A stretch of DNA of 64,000 nt from Psychromicrobium lacuslunae (GTDB lineage Bacteria > Actinomycetota > Actinomycetes > Actinomycetales > Micrococcaceae): assembly GCF_000950575.1 (NCBI RefSeq), contig NZ_CP011005.1:248001-312000 (forward strand), read 5' to 3'. Of this stretch, positions 41,436 through 49,193 are shown one piece after another. The position numbers and the translations under genes are program-made. Each line of letters begins with the position of its first letter. The stretch's first letter is position 1. Below the pieces are notes generated by a model. That model saw only the letters and a program-made list of their open reading frames with translations, did no database searches and had not been told where the DNA came from.

Positions 41436-42689
41436 TCAGTCCAGGGAATGTTCTGGCTGAAATTTCGGGATTCGGAGCGTAATCAGAGTGCCAGCATCCG
41501 GTCCGGTATCCACTACCAGTCCGTGGTCCTCACCATAAACTTGCCGCAGCCTGGCATCCACATTGCGCAAACCAATATGGTCACCCTCGGCCTGGCCGGC
41601 CAGCACAGCCGCGAGTTGCGCTGGGTCCATGCCGACGCCGTCGTCTTCTATGGTGATCTGGGCATAGGCACCAGAATCCTGTGCGGTGATCTTAATGTGT
41701 CCCACCCCAGCTTTTGCTTCAATGCCGTGCTGCACCGCGTTCTCCACCAAGGGTTGCAAGCTGAGGAAGGGGATCAGGGTGCTTAATACCTCGGGACCAA
41801 TTTGCAGGCTGACCTGCAGCCGGTCACCAAATCGAGCCCGCTCCAGCAAAAGGTAGCGGTCGATTGAGCGGAGTTCTTCGGCAACCGTGGTGAAGTCGCC
41901 ATGTCGCCGGAACGAGTAGCGGGTGAAGTCGGCGAATTCGACAAGCAGCTCCCGGGCGCGTTCTGGATCGGTGATCACATAAGAGGCAATCGCATTGAGC
42001 GAGTTATAGATGAAGTGTGGACTGATCTGGGCACGTAGTGCGCGCACTTCAGCCTCCATGAGCAAGGTTTTCGAGGCCGAAAGTTCGGCTAGTTGAAGTT
42101 GCCCGGCCACCCAGTCCGCGACTTCATTGGCGGCTCGGACCAGTCCCGCGGAAGGAGCGGATTTCGTGGAACTCGACGAGCTGCTCAGCGCGCTCAAGGT
42201 GCCGATCACTCGCTGGTCTAAGCGGATCGGCACCACCACGGCGGCCCGTAGACCCATTTTGGTGAGTCGTTCATCGAGCGCTTGGACAGCGGCATCGGAT
42301 CCTCGATAGGGAAACCGAAAAACCTGGCTCCGGCCGCTCTGCAAGGTCTTTTGGGCTAGTGCGAAGCTCTCCGAGAAGCCGCGCTCAAGGGCCAGTGGGG
42401 TGCCGTCCCAGGCCAGCATCTGCTCGGTATCGGAGATAGCTAAGGCATCGCAACCGAGCAGAGCGCGTAGCTGTTTTGCGGCTTTGGCCGCGCTGCCAGG
42501 CTGTAGTCCGGCGCGCAGCTGCTCACCCGCCCGGGCGGCCAGATGCAGGGTGGTGTAACTGGCTCGGTCAGCGTCGCTGCCGAGCTCCCGATGCGAACGG
42601 GAAAGTCGAAATCCCAGCAGCGCCAAGAGAGTTGCCAGGATGGCTAAGCCAATGAGCAACGCAATGACAGCGAAGGTGGGCTCCGGCAT
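41436..42689 (-). CDS. LytS-like sensor histidine kinase
   Basis: A 417-residue kinase with a single N-terminal membrane helix (residues 5-24, ILLIGLAILATLL-like), a GAF-like sensory domain over about residues 55-190, then the His_kinase domain with the phosphoacceptor His in SPHFIYNSLNAIASYV. The ATPase domain has FLSLQPLVENAVQHGIE (N box) and IEDDGVGMDP. A cytoplasmic GAF domain suggests sensing of a small intracellular ligand or of one delivered by the transporter. It is the first gene of the minus-strand operon and is leaderless. Confidence 0.92.
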   Translation of the reverse strand: MPEPTFAVIALLIGLAILATLLALLGFRLSRSHRELGSDADRASYTTLHLAARAGEQLRAGLQPGSAAKAAKQLRALLGCDALAISDTEQMLAWDGTPLALERGFSESFALAQKTLQSGRSQVFRFPYRGSDAAVQALDERLTKMGLRAAVVVPIRLDQRVIGTLSALSSSSSSTKSAPSAGLVRAANEVADWVAGQLQLAELSASKTLLMEAEVRALRAQISPHFIYNSLNAIASYVITDPERARELLVEFADFTRYSFRRHGDFTTVAEELRSIDRYLLLERARFGDRLQVSLQIGPEVLSTLIPFLSLQPLVENAVQHGIEAKAGVGHIKITAQDSGAYAQITIEDDGVGMDPAQLAAVLAGQAEGDHIGLRNVDARLRQVYGEDHGLVVDTGPDAGTLITLRIPKFQPEHSLD

Positions 42690-42695
42690 GCTGCA

Positions 42696-42701
42696 AGCAT
42701 A
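42696..42701 (-). promoter_or_regulatory. Leaderless -10 element of the lytS-like gene
   Basis: TATGCT on the minus strand ends six bases before the ATG at 42689. Confidence 0.45.
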
Positions 42702-42888
42702 ATCCGTTCTTTGCAATCCAGCCTGGATGAGTCATTGGTCGCATTTCCGGCACCGTTCGTCGTCTGCAAAGTCGGACACGGTCCGCCAGCTCAAGAATCT
42801 CCGGAATAGTGAGACGCATCACAGTTTCGCCGAGGGGCACGTCGAAGTGCGGCGGACACAGATACCGATCAATGTCGAAGGAGACATC

Positions 42889-43281
42889 ATGGCTCAGCCA
42901 AGTCAGCTCGCGGATTCCGGAGCTGTCGCTCCGGATTTTGTCGCGATTCAGGGTGAGGAACGATTCCAGCGGTTGCGGAGACGGCATCGCAGCTTTGTCT
43001 TCCCGCTCGCGGTGATTTTTCTGCTCTGGTACTTTCTGTATGTTTTGCTCGCCGATTACGCGCATGGCTTCATGTCGATCAAAGTGTTCGGCTCAATCAA
43101 TATTGGGCTGATTTTTGGCCTGCTCCAGTTTGTCACCACCTTCGGCATCACCACCTGGTACGTCATCTATTCGAATCGAAAACTCGATCCGTTGGCCGTT
43201 GAAATACGGGAGGAAATCGAAAATAACACCATTGCTGGGGAGCGCGGTAGTGGAGCTCCGGAATCGGGGGAGGTGCGCTGA
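42889..43281 (+). CDS. DUF485-family protein
   Basis: A 130-residue membrane protein with the DUF485 pattern: FQRLRRRHRSFVFPLAVIFLLWYFLYVLLADYAHGFM and then INIGLIFGLLQFVTTFGITTWYVIYSNRKLDPLAVEIREEIE. Such genes precede actP-type symporters in many bacteria and are thought to assist them. ATG 42889 follows GAAGGAG; longer readings upstream run through the promoter region. Its stop overlaps the actP start in ATGATGA fashion. Confidence 0.93.
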   Translation: MAQPSQLADSGAVAPDFVAIQGEERFQRLRRRHRSFVFPLAVIFLLWYFLYVLLADYAHGFMSIKVFGSINIGLIFGLLQFVTTFGITTWYVIYSNRKLDPLAVEIREEIENNTIAGERGSGAPESGEVR

Positions 43282-44879
43282 TGATCGCTTCAATGCAGAG
43301 CAGTTCCTGGATCAATATTCTGATCTTCGCGCTTTTCGTCGCGATCACCCTGGTCATCGTCTTCCGCGCTAGCCGGAACAATAAGACTGCAGCAGATTAT
43401 TATGCCGCTGGTCGCTCCTTCAGCGGTTCGCAGAATGGCACGGCGATTGCCGGAGATTATCTATCGGCCGCGTCCTTCTTAGGCATTACCGGTGCGATCG
43501 CGGTGAATGGTTATGACGGCTTTTTGTATTCAATTGGGTTCCTGGTCGCCTGGTTGGTTGCCCTCTTGCTGGTTGCGGAACTGCTGCGTAATACCGGCAA
43601 GTTCACGATGGCTGATGTGCTGTCGTTCCGGCTGAAACAGCGACCCGTGCGGATAGCCGCCGCGATCTCGACCCTGGCGGTCTGCTTCTTCTACCTCTTG
43701 GCGCAAATGAACGGTGCGGGCGCCTTGGTTTCGCTTTTGCTGGGCATTGGCGATAAGACCGGGCAAGCACTCGTGATCACCGTGGTCGGTGCCCTGATGA
43801 TCGTTTATGTCTTGATTGGTGGCATGAAAGGCACTACCTGGGTGCAGATCATTAAGGCTGCTTTGCTGATCGCAGGCGCCGCGGTGATGACCATCTGGGT
43901 GCTCTCGCTTCATGGTTTCAACCTTTCCGGGCTGATGGACGCGGCCGTCGCGAAAGCCGGTGCAGGCGGGGAAACCCTGCTTAACCCCGGGAAAGAGTAC
44001 GGCGTCTCCAGCACAAGCCAACTTAACTTCGTCTCGCTCGGTCTGGCCCTGGTGCTTGGGACCGCCGCCTTGCCGCACGTGTTAATGCGCTTCTACACCG
44101 TGCCAACCGCCAAAGAGGCGCGCAAATCAGTGGTCTGGTCGATCTGGCTGATCGGCATCTTCTATCTTTTCACCCTGGTCTTGGGTTATGGGGCTGCAGC
44201 TTTGATCGGTCCGAAGGATATTGCGGCGGCTCCTGGCGGGGTGAACTCGGCCGCACCGCTGCTGGCCTTCGCGCTCGGCGGACCGGTATTGCTCGGTTTC
44301 ATTGCCGCCGTTGCCTTTGCCACCATCCTGGCGGTGGTGGCCGGTCTGACCATCACCGCAGCTGCCTCATTCTCACACGATATCTATGCTTCGGTGCTGA
44401 AGAAAGGCAAACCGGAACCCGGCAGCGAGGTGAAAGTGGCCCGCTGGACGGTGATCGTAATCGGCATCGTGGCGATTATTGGTGGCATCGGCACCAACGG
44501 GCAGAATGTTGCCTTCCTGGTTGCACTGGCCTTTGCGGTAGCGGCTAGCGCTAACCTGCCGACCATTCTGTACTCACTGTTCTGGAAGCGCTTCACCACT
44601 CGCGGAGCGCTCTGGAGTATTTACGGCGGGCTGATCACGGCGATCGTCTTGATCGTATTTTCCCCGGTGGTTTCGGGTAATGCCAAGGCAATGTTCCCAG
44701 CTGCCAATTTCGCCTGGTTCCCGCTGTCGAATCCGGGTATTGTTTCGATTCCCCTGGCCTTCCTGTTGGGATGGTTGGCCACTATCTTCGACCGAAGGCA
44801 GGAGGATCCGGTCAAGCAAGCGGAGATGGAGGTCCGATCGTTGACTGGACTAGGGGCCGAGAAAGCAACTGAACACTGA
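43281..44879 (+). CDS. actP: Cation/acetate symporter
   Basis: A 532-residue sodium:solute symporter of about 13 helices that imports acetate or related monocarboxylates. DYYAAGRSFSGSQNGTAIAGDYLSAASFLGITGAIAVNGYDG and LPHVLMRFYTVPTAKEARKSVVWSIW are ActP signatures, with VAFATILAVVAGLTITAAASFSHDIY further on. The C-terminus ends in the soluble EVRSLTGLGAEKATEH. The stop codon's last base opens a 44-base perfect palindrome. It is coupled to the DUF485 gene and faces a second symporter operon sharing the LytS/LytR system. Confidence 0.95.
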   Translation: MIASMQSSSWINILIFALFVAITLVIVFRASRNNKTAADYYAAGRSFSGSQNGTAIAGDYLSAASFLGITGAIAVNGYDGFLYSIGFLVAWLVALLLVAELLRNTGKFTMADVLSFRLKQRPVRIAAAISTLAVCFFYLLAQMNGAGALVSLLLGIGDKTGQALVITVVGALMIVYVLIGGMKGTTWVQIIKAALLIAGAAVMTIWVLSLHGFNLSGLMDAAVAKAGAGGETLLNPGKEYGVSSTSQLNFVSLGLALVLGTAALPHVLMRFYTVPTAKEARKSVVWSIWLIGIFYLFTLVLGYGAAALIGPKDIAAAPGGVNSAAPLLAFALGGPVLLGFIAAVAFATILAVVAGLTITAAASFSHDIYASVLKKGKPEPGSEVKVARWTVIVIGIVAIIGGIGTNGQNVAFLVALAFAVAASANLPTILYSLFWKRFTTRGALWSIYGGLITAIVLIVFSPVVSGNAKAMFPAANFAWFPLSNPGIVSIPLAFLLGWLATIFDRRQEDPVKQAEMEVRSLTGLGAEKATEH

Positions 44880-44922
44880 GTTTGGTGGGGGCTGGCGATG
44901 CATCGCCAGCCCCCACCAAACT
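44879..44922. terminator. 44-bp perfect palindrome overlapping the actP stop
   Basis: The two 22-base arms meet without spacer at GATGCATC (arm start AGTTTGGTGGGGGCTGGC). The final A of the actP stop codon is its first base. It separates actP from a facing gene and probably terminates both. Confidence 0.85.
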
Positions 44923-44956
44923 GCCTTCATTCCGGGCGAATGTTTAGCAAACGACA

Positions 44957-45532
44957 TCAATGATGATGGCCGGTCTCAAAGCCCGGGATATTCATCTGCA
45001 TTTGATCGTGCGGAATGGAGAATTGTCCCGCTGTGCCGGCGGCTAAGCCCGCGGTGGTCACCGCAGAAACTAGCAGTGCGGCGGCAAACATCACCAGCAG
45101 CAATCTGCCAGCTGCCGGAGTGCCTGGCGTAATATTTGGCCGTCGTGCTAACCAGCCCAGCGTGCCCAGGAGTAGCAACTGCAAGGCGATCGTGGCGAGC
45201 AGGCCGCCGTCGAGATGTTTCTGACTGAACTGCCAGCCGAAGCTCAACAGCTCAACCGCAACCAGTACGCCCAGCGCAATGCCGACACGACGCGTTTGCA
45301 CGGGATGCCCGGCCCGGAAGCTGAGCACCGCCCAACTCAACAGCAGGGCAGAGCAGATTGCCACGGCCAGCGCGGCCGGCCAAGCAATCCCGGCTGCTAG
45401 CCGGTGTAAAACAAGGTCTTCACTGAGTAGGTTCGAAGCCAGGCCGAAACCGCTCACCGCCGCGCCAAGGCCGGCGAAGGCGGACAGCATGCCCACCGCA
45501 GCCGGAGCCAAGGGCCCGGATTGGGTGCTCAT
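44957..45532 (-). CDS. Five-to-six-helix membrane protein
   Basis: A 191-residue integral membrane protein with hydrophobic segments near residues 12-34, 47-71, 80-100, 111-127 and 142-165, ending in a His/Met-rich tail (IPHDQMQMNIPGFETGHHH). That tail could bind a metal such as copper, an inference only. It overlaps the DUF4383 gene by one base and is probably coupled to it. I do not recognise a family. Confidence 0.72.
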   Translation of the reverse strand: MSTQSGPLAPAAVGMLSAFAGLGAAVSGFGLASNLLSEDLVLHRLAAGIAWPAALAVAICSALLLSWAVLSFRAGHPVQTRRVGIALGVLVAVELLSFGWQFSQKHLDGGLLATIALQLLLLGTLGWLARRPNITPGTPAAGRLLLVMFAAALLVSAVTTAGLAAGTAGQFSIPHDQMQMNIPGFETGHHH

Positions 45533-45942
45533 TAGAGCGCCGCGCTGGCTGACTTGCTTTGCTTGTCTTGGCTCAACGCCACGCCTAGCAGGACGACGGC
45601 GCTAGCCAAGTGCAACACGTTATCAGCACCGTTCAACGCGATGATGTTCAGCGAGCTGCCGAGCAGAAACAGGCCGACAATGCCGACCAGCAGGTAGACC
45701 GCGCCAACCGCTAGGTTGACGCCCTTGGCTGCCGCCGCCGAGCTCAGCCCGGCGAACAGCAGAGCCGCGCCGATGGCCAGGTGAATGATGTTGTGTAGTG
45801 GGTTGACCGCGAAGATGATCAAGTTATTTCCCTCGGTGGCGGCGAAGCCGATTCCGGAGGTGACGAAGAAGCCCAAGACGCCGACCAGCAGGTAGACGGC
45901 ACCGAAAATGGTGGCCAACAATCGGTTGGGTGAGGTGCGCAT
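45532..45942 (-). CDS. DUF4383 family membrane protein
   Basis: A 136-residue protein with four helices. The repeated pattern AVYLLVGVLGFF (about residue 15) and AVYLLVGIVGLF (about 81), each followed by an N-x-x-H-x-x-H/L-x-x-A stretch (NPLHNIIHLAIGAALL and DNVLHLASAVVL), is typical of DUF4383. The two halves look like an internal duplication. Function is unknown. GGAAGG sits 8 bases before the ATG at 45942. Confidence 0.9.
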   Translation of the reverse strand: MRTSPNRLLATIFGAVYLLVGVLGFFVTSGIGFAATEGNNLIIFAVNPLHNIIHLAIGAALLFAGLSSAAAAKGVNLAVGAVYLLVGIVGLFLLGSSLNIIALNGADNVLHLASAVVLLGVALSQDKQSKSASAAL

Positions 45943-46234
45943 GAGGTATGCCTTCCGTCAATCGAGTCCCGGCGGGACCCGTCCTTATCGAAGCGACGTT
46001 TGACGCTTCCACAAAGTGTTCGTAACTCCGGCAATAATGGATGGTTCAGGCTGCAAATAACTTTCATCGAGGCGAGGCCCTCGCGCTGGGCCGTGCGGAT
46101 CCTTGCTGTGTTGTGCTGTGCTGTGCTGTGTTGGGCTGGGCGTCACGGCCCAAGTGCCTGATGCCAAGCAACTCGCCCTCGCTGTCTTGCCCGCGGCGGA
46201 CCAGGCGATTGTCAGCCGGTCAGTCTGTCGGCCG
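45943..46234. other. Intergenic region with 5-bp repeat and inverted repeat
   Basis: No gene is supported. GAAGCG/CGCTTC flanks ACGTTTGA at 45990-46009, near the DUF4383 promoter. At 46104-46140 a TGTGC/TGTGT run repeats with a 5-base period. Confidence 0.5.
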
Positions 46235-46726
46235 CTAGCCCGCGTCCTGCTTGCCCGTACCTTGGGCGGCTTGTTCTAGTAACGGTTCGATTCGGAACGG
46301 CACGAATTCATTCATTGCCAGCGAGGTGTCGGTGCGTTCCACGCCGTCGCAAGCGAGTATTTTGCCATTGATCCGGAAAAGGTCCTCGGCATCTTTGGAG
46401 ACCACCCGGACCAGTAGATCGGCTTCGCCGGTGAGGCCGTGGGCTTCCAGAATTTCAGGTATCTCGGCCAGCGAACCGGCTAATTGCTGGAGTTTCTGCT
46501 GCTGGACATGCACTGAAATGAAGGTGGTCAGCGGGTAGCCGAGAGTGCTGGGGTTGATCCGGCGGCCGAATGGCAGGAAGGCGTGTTTGCGCTCCAGCGA
46601 GGCCATCCGCGCCTGCACGGTGTTTCGGGACAGGCCGAGTTTTTGGGCGAGCGCCACCACGGTGTGCCGGGAATCCCGTACCAGCGCTGCGATCAGGCGA
46701 AGATCGGTGTTGTCGAGAGCTTGCAT
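46235..46726 (-). CDS. Lrp/AsnC-family transcriptional regulator
   Basis: A 163-residue regulator with the Lrp helix-turn-helix LIAALVRDSRHTVVALAQKLGLSRNTVQARMASLERK, followed by the RAM ligand domain (TFISVHVQQQKLQQLAG, AHGLTGEADLLVRVVSKDAEDLFRI). It probably senses a branched-chain amino or keto acid and controls the divergent bkd operon, as BkdR does elsewhere. ATG 46726 is preferred over 46744 because the family begins at LDNTDLRLI. A 21-bp palindrome lies 34 bases upstream. Confidence 0.92.
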   Translation of the reverse strand: MQALDNTDLRLIAALVRDSRHTVVALAQKLGLSRNTVQARMASLERKHAFLPFGRRINPSTLGYPLTTFISVHVQQQKLQQLAGSLAEIPEILEAHGLTGEADLLVRVVSKDAEDLFRINGKILACDGVERTDTSLAMNEFVPFRIEPLLEQAAQGTGKQDAG

Positions 46727-46759
46727 AGTGCTCAAGATTAGCACGGTCTATACCATCTA

Positions 46760-46780
46760 TATTGAGCATAATGCTCAATA
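46760..46780. promoter_or_regulatory. Lrp-type palindrome in the bkd divergent promoter
   Basis: TATTGAGCAT and ATGCTCAATA are exact complements around one A. The A/T-rich outer bases and length fit an Lrp/AsnC operator, placed between the lrp gene and bkdA. Confidence 0.75.
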
Positions 46781-46992
46781 TTTTCGATGTCGGTTGTGCC
46801 GGATTGCTGCTGTGAGTATCGTCACATGTATCTGGTGATGAGTTCGATGTTGAACGAAAGACCGGGTACAAAAACCGTGTGCTGGTCACCATCTCCGACC
46901 CTCACACCGCTAGATCTCCGGCGCTCACCATGGCGTTCGGTGTCGAGGATTAATCCAAGCCGTCATCGTGGCTCGGGAAAGAGAGGGACATC

Positions 46993-48165
46993 ATGTCAGC
47001 CGAAGAATCCGGGCCAGCCGGAAGCGCCGCGCTTTCCGGGTGGGAGGGGCGGAAAGGTCCCGCCGATGACAACTTCGTCCAATTACTCAGTCCTGCGGGG
47101 GAGCGGCTGAGCAATCCAGAATATGATTCCTGGATCGAGGACCTCAGCGATCAGGATTTGCTGGGCTACTACGAAGACATGGTGGTCGTCCGACGAATCG
47201 ATACCGAGGCCACCGCCCTGCAGCGGCAAGGTCAATTGGCGCTCTGGGCGCCCCTGCTTGGCCAGGAAGCCGCGCAGATCGGTTCGGCCCGTGCGCTGCA
47301 ACCCGCCGATTTTGTTTTCCCCAGTTACCGGGAGAACGGGGTCGCCTACGTGCGCGGCATCGACTTGGTGAACTCCTTACGGATTTGGCGCGGTAATACC
47401 CATGGCGGCTGGGACCCATATGAGTTCAATATGGCGACCCCGCAAATCATTATTGGCGCGCAGACCTTGCATGCCACCGGATACGCGATGGGAGTGGTTA
47501 ACGACGGGGCTGACTCCGCCGTGATCACCTACTTCGGCGACGGTGCGAGCAGCCAGGGCGACGTCAATGAAGCGATGGTTTTCGCCGCTTCCTTCCAAGC
47601 TCCGGTGGTGTTCTTCTGCCAGAACAATCATTGGGCAATTTCCGAACCGGTCGGTCTTCAAGCCCATCAGGCCATCGCCGACCGTGCGCCTGGTTTTGGT
47701 ATTCCCTCAATGCGGGTGGACGGGAACGATGTACTCGCCGTGTTGGCCGCTACTCGGATCGCCCTGGATCGGGCGCGCAATGGCGGCGGACCTAGCTTCA
47801 TTGAGGCGGTCACTTACCGGATGGGCCCACACACCACGGCCGATGATCCGACCCGTTACCGGGATGCCAATGAGCTTGAGGACTGGGCGGCAAAAGACCC
47901 GATCACCCGGCTTGGCGCGCTCCTGGACGCTAAGGGGCTGCTCACCGAGGAGGCGAAGGCAGCGGTTCAGGCCAAAGCCGACCAAGTCGCCAAGGACTTG
48001 CGGGCCAACACCATTAGTCTGCCGGAACCAGAAGCCTTGCAAGTCTTTGACAATGTATATAGCGAGCCACATTCGGCGCTAGAGCGGCAACGTGAGCACT
48101 ATCAGCATTACCTGGCCGGATTCGGTCCAGCCGAGAACACCGCAGCCGAGGGGGCACACCGATGA
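46993..48165 (+). CDS. bkdA: Branched-chain 2-oxoacid dehydrogenase E1 component, alpha subunit
   Basis: A 390-residue thiamine-diphosphate enzyme subunit that decarboxylates the keto acids of Leu, Ile and Val. The ThDP motif is complete: YFGDGASSQGDVNEAMVFAASFQAPVVFFCQNN, with phosphorylation-loop-like TYRMGPHTTADDPTRYR downstream. The N-terminal 35 residues are a loose extension. GAGAGGGA precedes the ATG. It overlaps bkdB by four bases. Its place next to an Lrp regulator and the leucine cluster supports the branched-chain rather than pyruvate assignment. Confidence 0.95.
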   Translation: MSAEESGPAGSAALSGWEGRKGPADDNFVQLLSPAGERLSNPEYDSWIEDLSDQDLLGYYEDMVVVRRIDTEATALQRQGQLALWAPLLGQEAAQIGSARALQPADFVFPSYRENGVAYVRGIDLVNSLRIWRGNTHGGWDPYEFNMATPQIIIGAQTLHATGYAMGVVNDGADSAVITYFGDGASSQGDVNEAMVFAASFQAPVVFFCQNNHWAISEPVGLQAHQAIADRAPGFGIPSMRVDGNDVLAVLAATRIALDRARNGGGPSFIEAVTYRMGPHTTADDPTRYRDANELEDWAAKDPITRLGALLDAKGLLTEEAKAAVQAKADQVAKDLRANTISLPEPEALQVFDNVYSEPHSALERQREHYQHYLAGFGPAENTAAEGAHR

Positions 48166-49193
48166 GCCAGCTGACTTTTGGCCGAGCTATCAACGCCGGC
48201 CTACGCAAGGCTATGGAGCGGGATGCCAAGGTGGTGCTGATGGGCGAAGACATTGGCAAGCTCGGCGGCGTCTTTAGAATCACCGACGGCCTGCAGAAGG
48301 ACTTCGGCGCGCATCGGGTGATCGATACCCCGCTGGCGGAATCTGGCATTATGGGCACCGCTGTCGGGCTCGCTTTCCGTGGTTACCGGCCGGTGGTGGA
48401 GATCCAGTTCGATGGGTTTATTTACCCAGCCTTTGACCAGATCGTTGCCCAGGTGGCAAAGCTGCATTACCGCACCCAGGGCAAGGTCAAAATGCCGATC
48501 ACCATTCGGGTGCCGTTCGGCGGTGGAATTGGCTCGCCGGAACATCACTCGGAATCTCCCGAGGCCTATTTCACTCATACCTCGGGGTTGCGCGTAGTGA
48601 GTGTTTCCAATCCGCAAGACGCCTACATCATGATTCAGCAGGCAATTGCCAGCGATGACCCGGTGCTCTATTTTGAGCCGAAACGCCGCTACCACACCAA
48701 GGGTGAGGTGGATGAGAGCATCGATCTGAGTACCGCTCCAGCACTGGGCAGCGCACGAGTGGTGAGCTCCGGTAGTGATGTCACCCTGGTCGCCTACGGG
48801 CCGCTGGTGGCCACCGCTAACGATGTGGCGCTTGCCGCAGCCGATGAAGGCATCTCGGTTGAGGTAATCGATCTGCGCTCGCTCTCGCCGATCGACTTCC
48901 CGCCGATAGAAGCCTCGGTGCGTAAGACCGGTCGCTTGGTAGTGGCCCATGAGGCCTCGCAGACCGGTGGTTTGGGGGCTGAATTGGCGGCCAGTATCAC
49001 CGAGCGTTGCTTTAATTACCTTGAGGCCGCTCCAGTGCGGGTGACCGGCTTCGATGTGCCGTATCCGCCGTCGAAACTGGAGAAGCATCATGTGCCGGAT
49101 CTGGATCGGATCCTTGACGGTATCGACCGGGCGATGGGGCGTCCCAATTCATTGAGCGGCTTGACTGGCCAGGAAGGATCATCGCAGTCATGA
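48162..49193 (+). CDS. bkdB: Branched-chain 2-oxoacid dehydrogenase E1 component, beta subunit
   Basis: A 343-residue transketolase-like subunit that completes the E1 active site. LTFGRAINAGLRKAMERDAKVVLMGEDIGKLGGVFRITDGLQ is the E1beta opening, and FDGFIYPAFDQIVAQVAKLHYRTQGK plus VPFGGGIGSPEHHSESPEAYFTHTSGL give the ThDP and metal-site region. The transketolase C-terminal domain follows. The stop overlaps bkdC by four bases. Confidence 0.96.
   Translation: MSQLTFGRAINAGLRKAMERDAKVVLMGEDIGKLGGVFRITDGLQKDFGAHRVIDTPLAESGIMGTAVGLAFRGYRPVVEIQFDGFIYPAFDQIVAQVAKLHYRTQGKVKMPITIRVPFGGGIGSPEHHSESPEAYFTHTSGLRVVSVSNPQDAYIMIQQAIASDDPVLYFEPKRRYHTKGEVDESIDLSTAPALGSARVVSSGSDVTLVAYGPLVATANDVALAAADEGISVEVIDLRSLSPIDFPPIEASVRKTGRLVVAHEASQTGGLGAELAASITERCFNYLEAAPVRVTGFDVPYPPSKLEKHHVPDLDRILDGIDRAMGRPNSLSGLTGQEGSSQS

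Noticed and set aside
48201-49091. Long minus-strand reading, 296 codons
   Set aside because: Antisense of bkdB, whose conserved motifs are complete on the plus strand.
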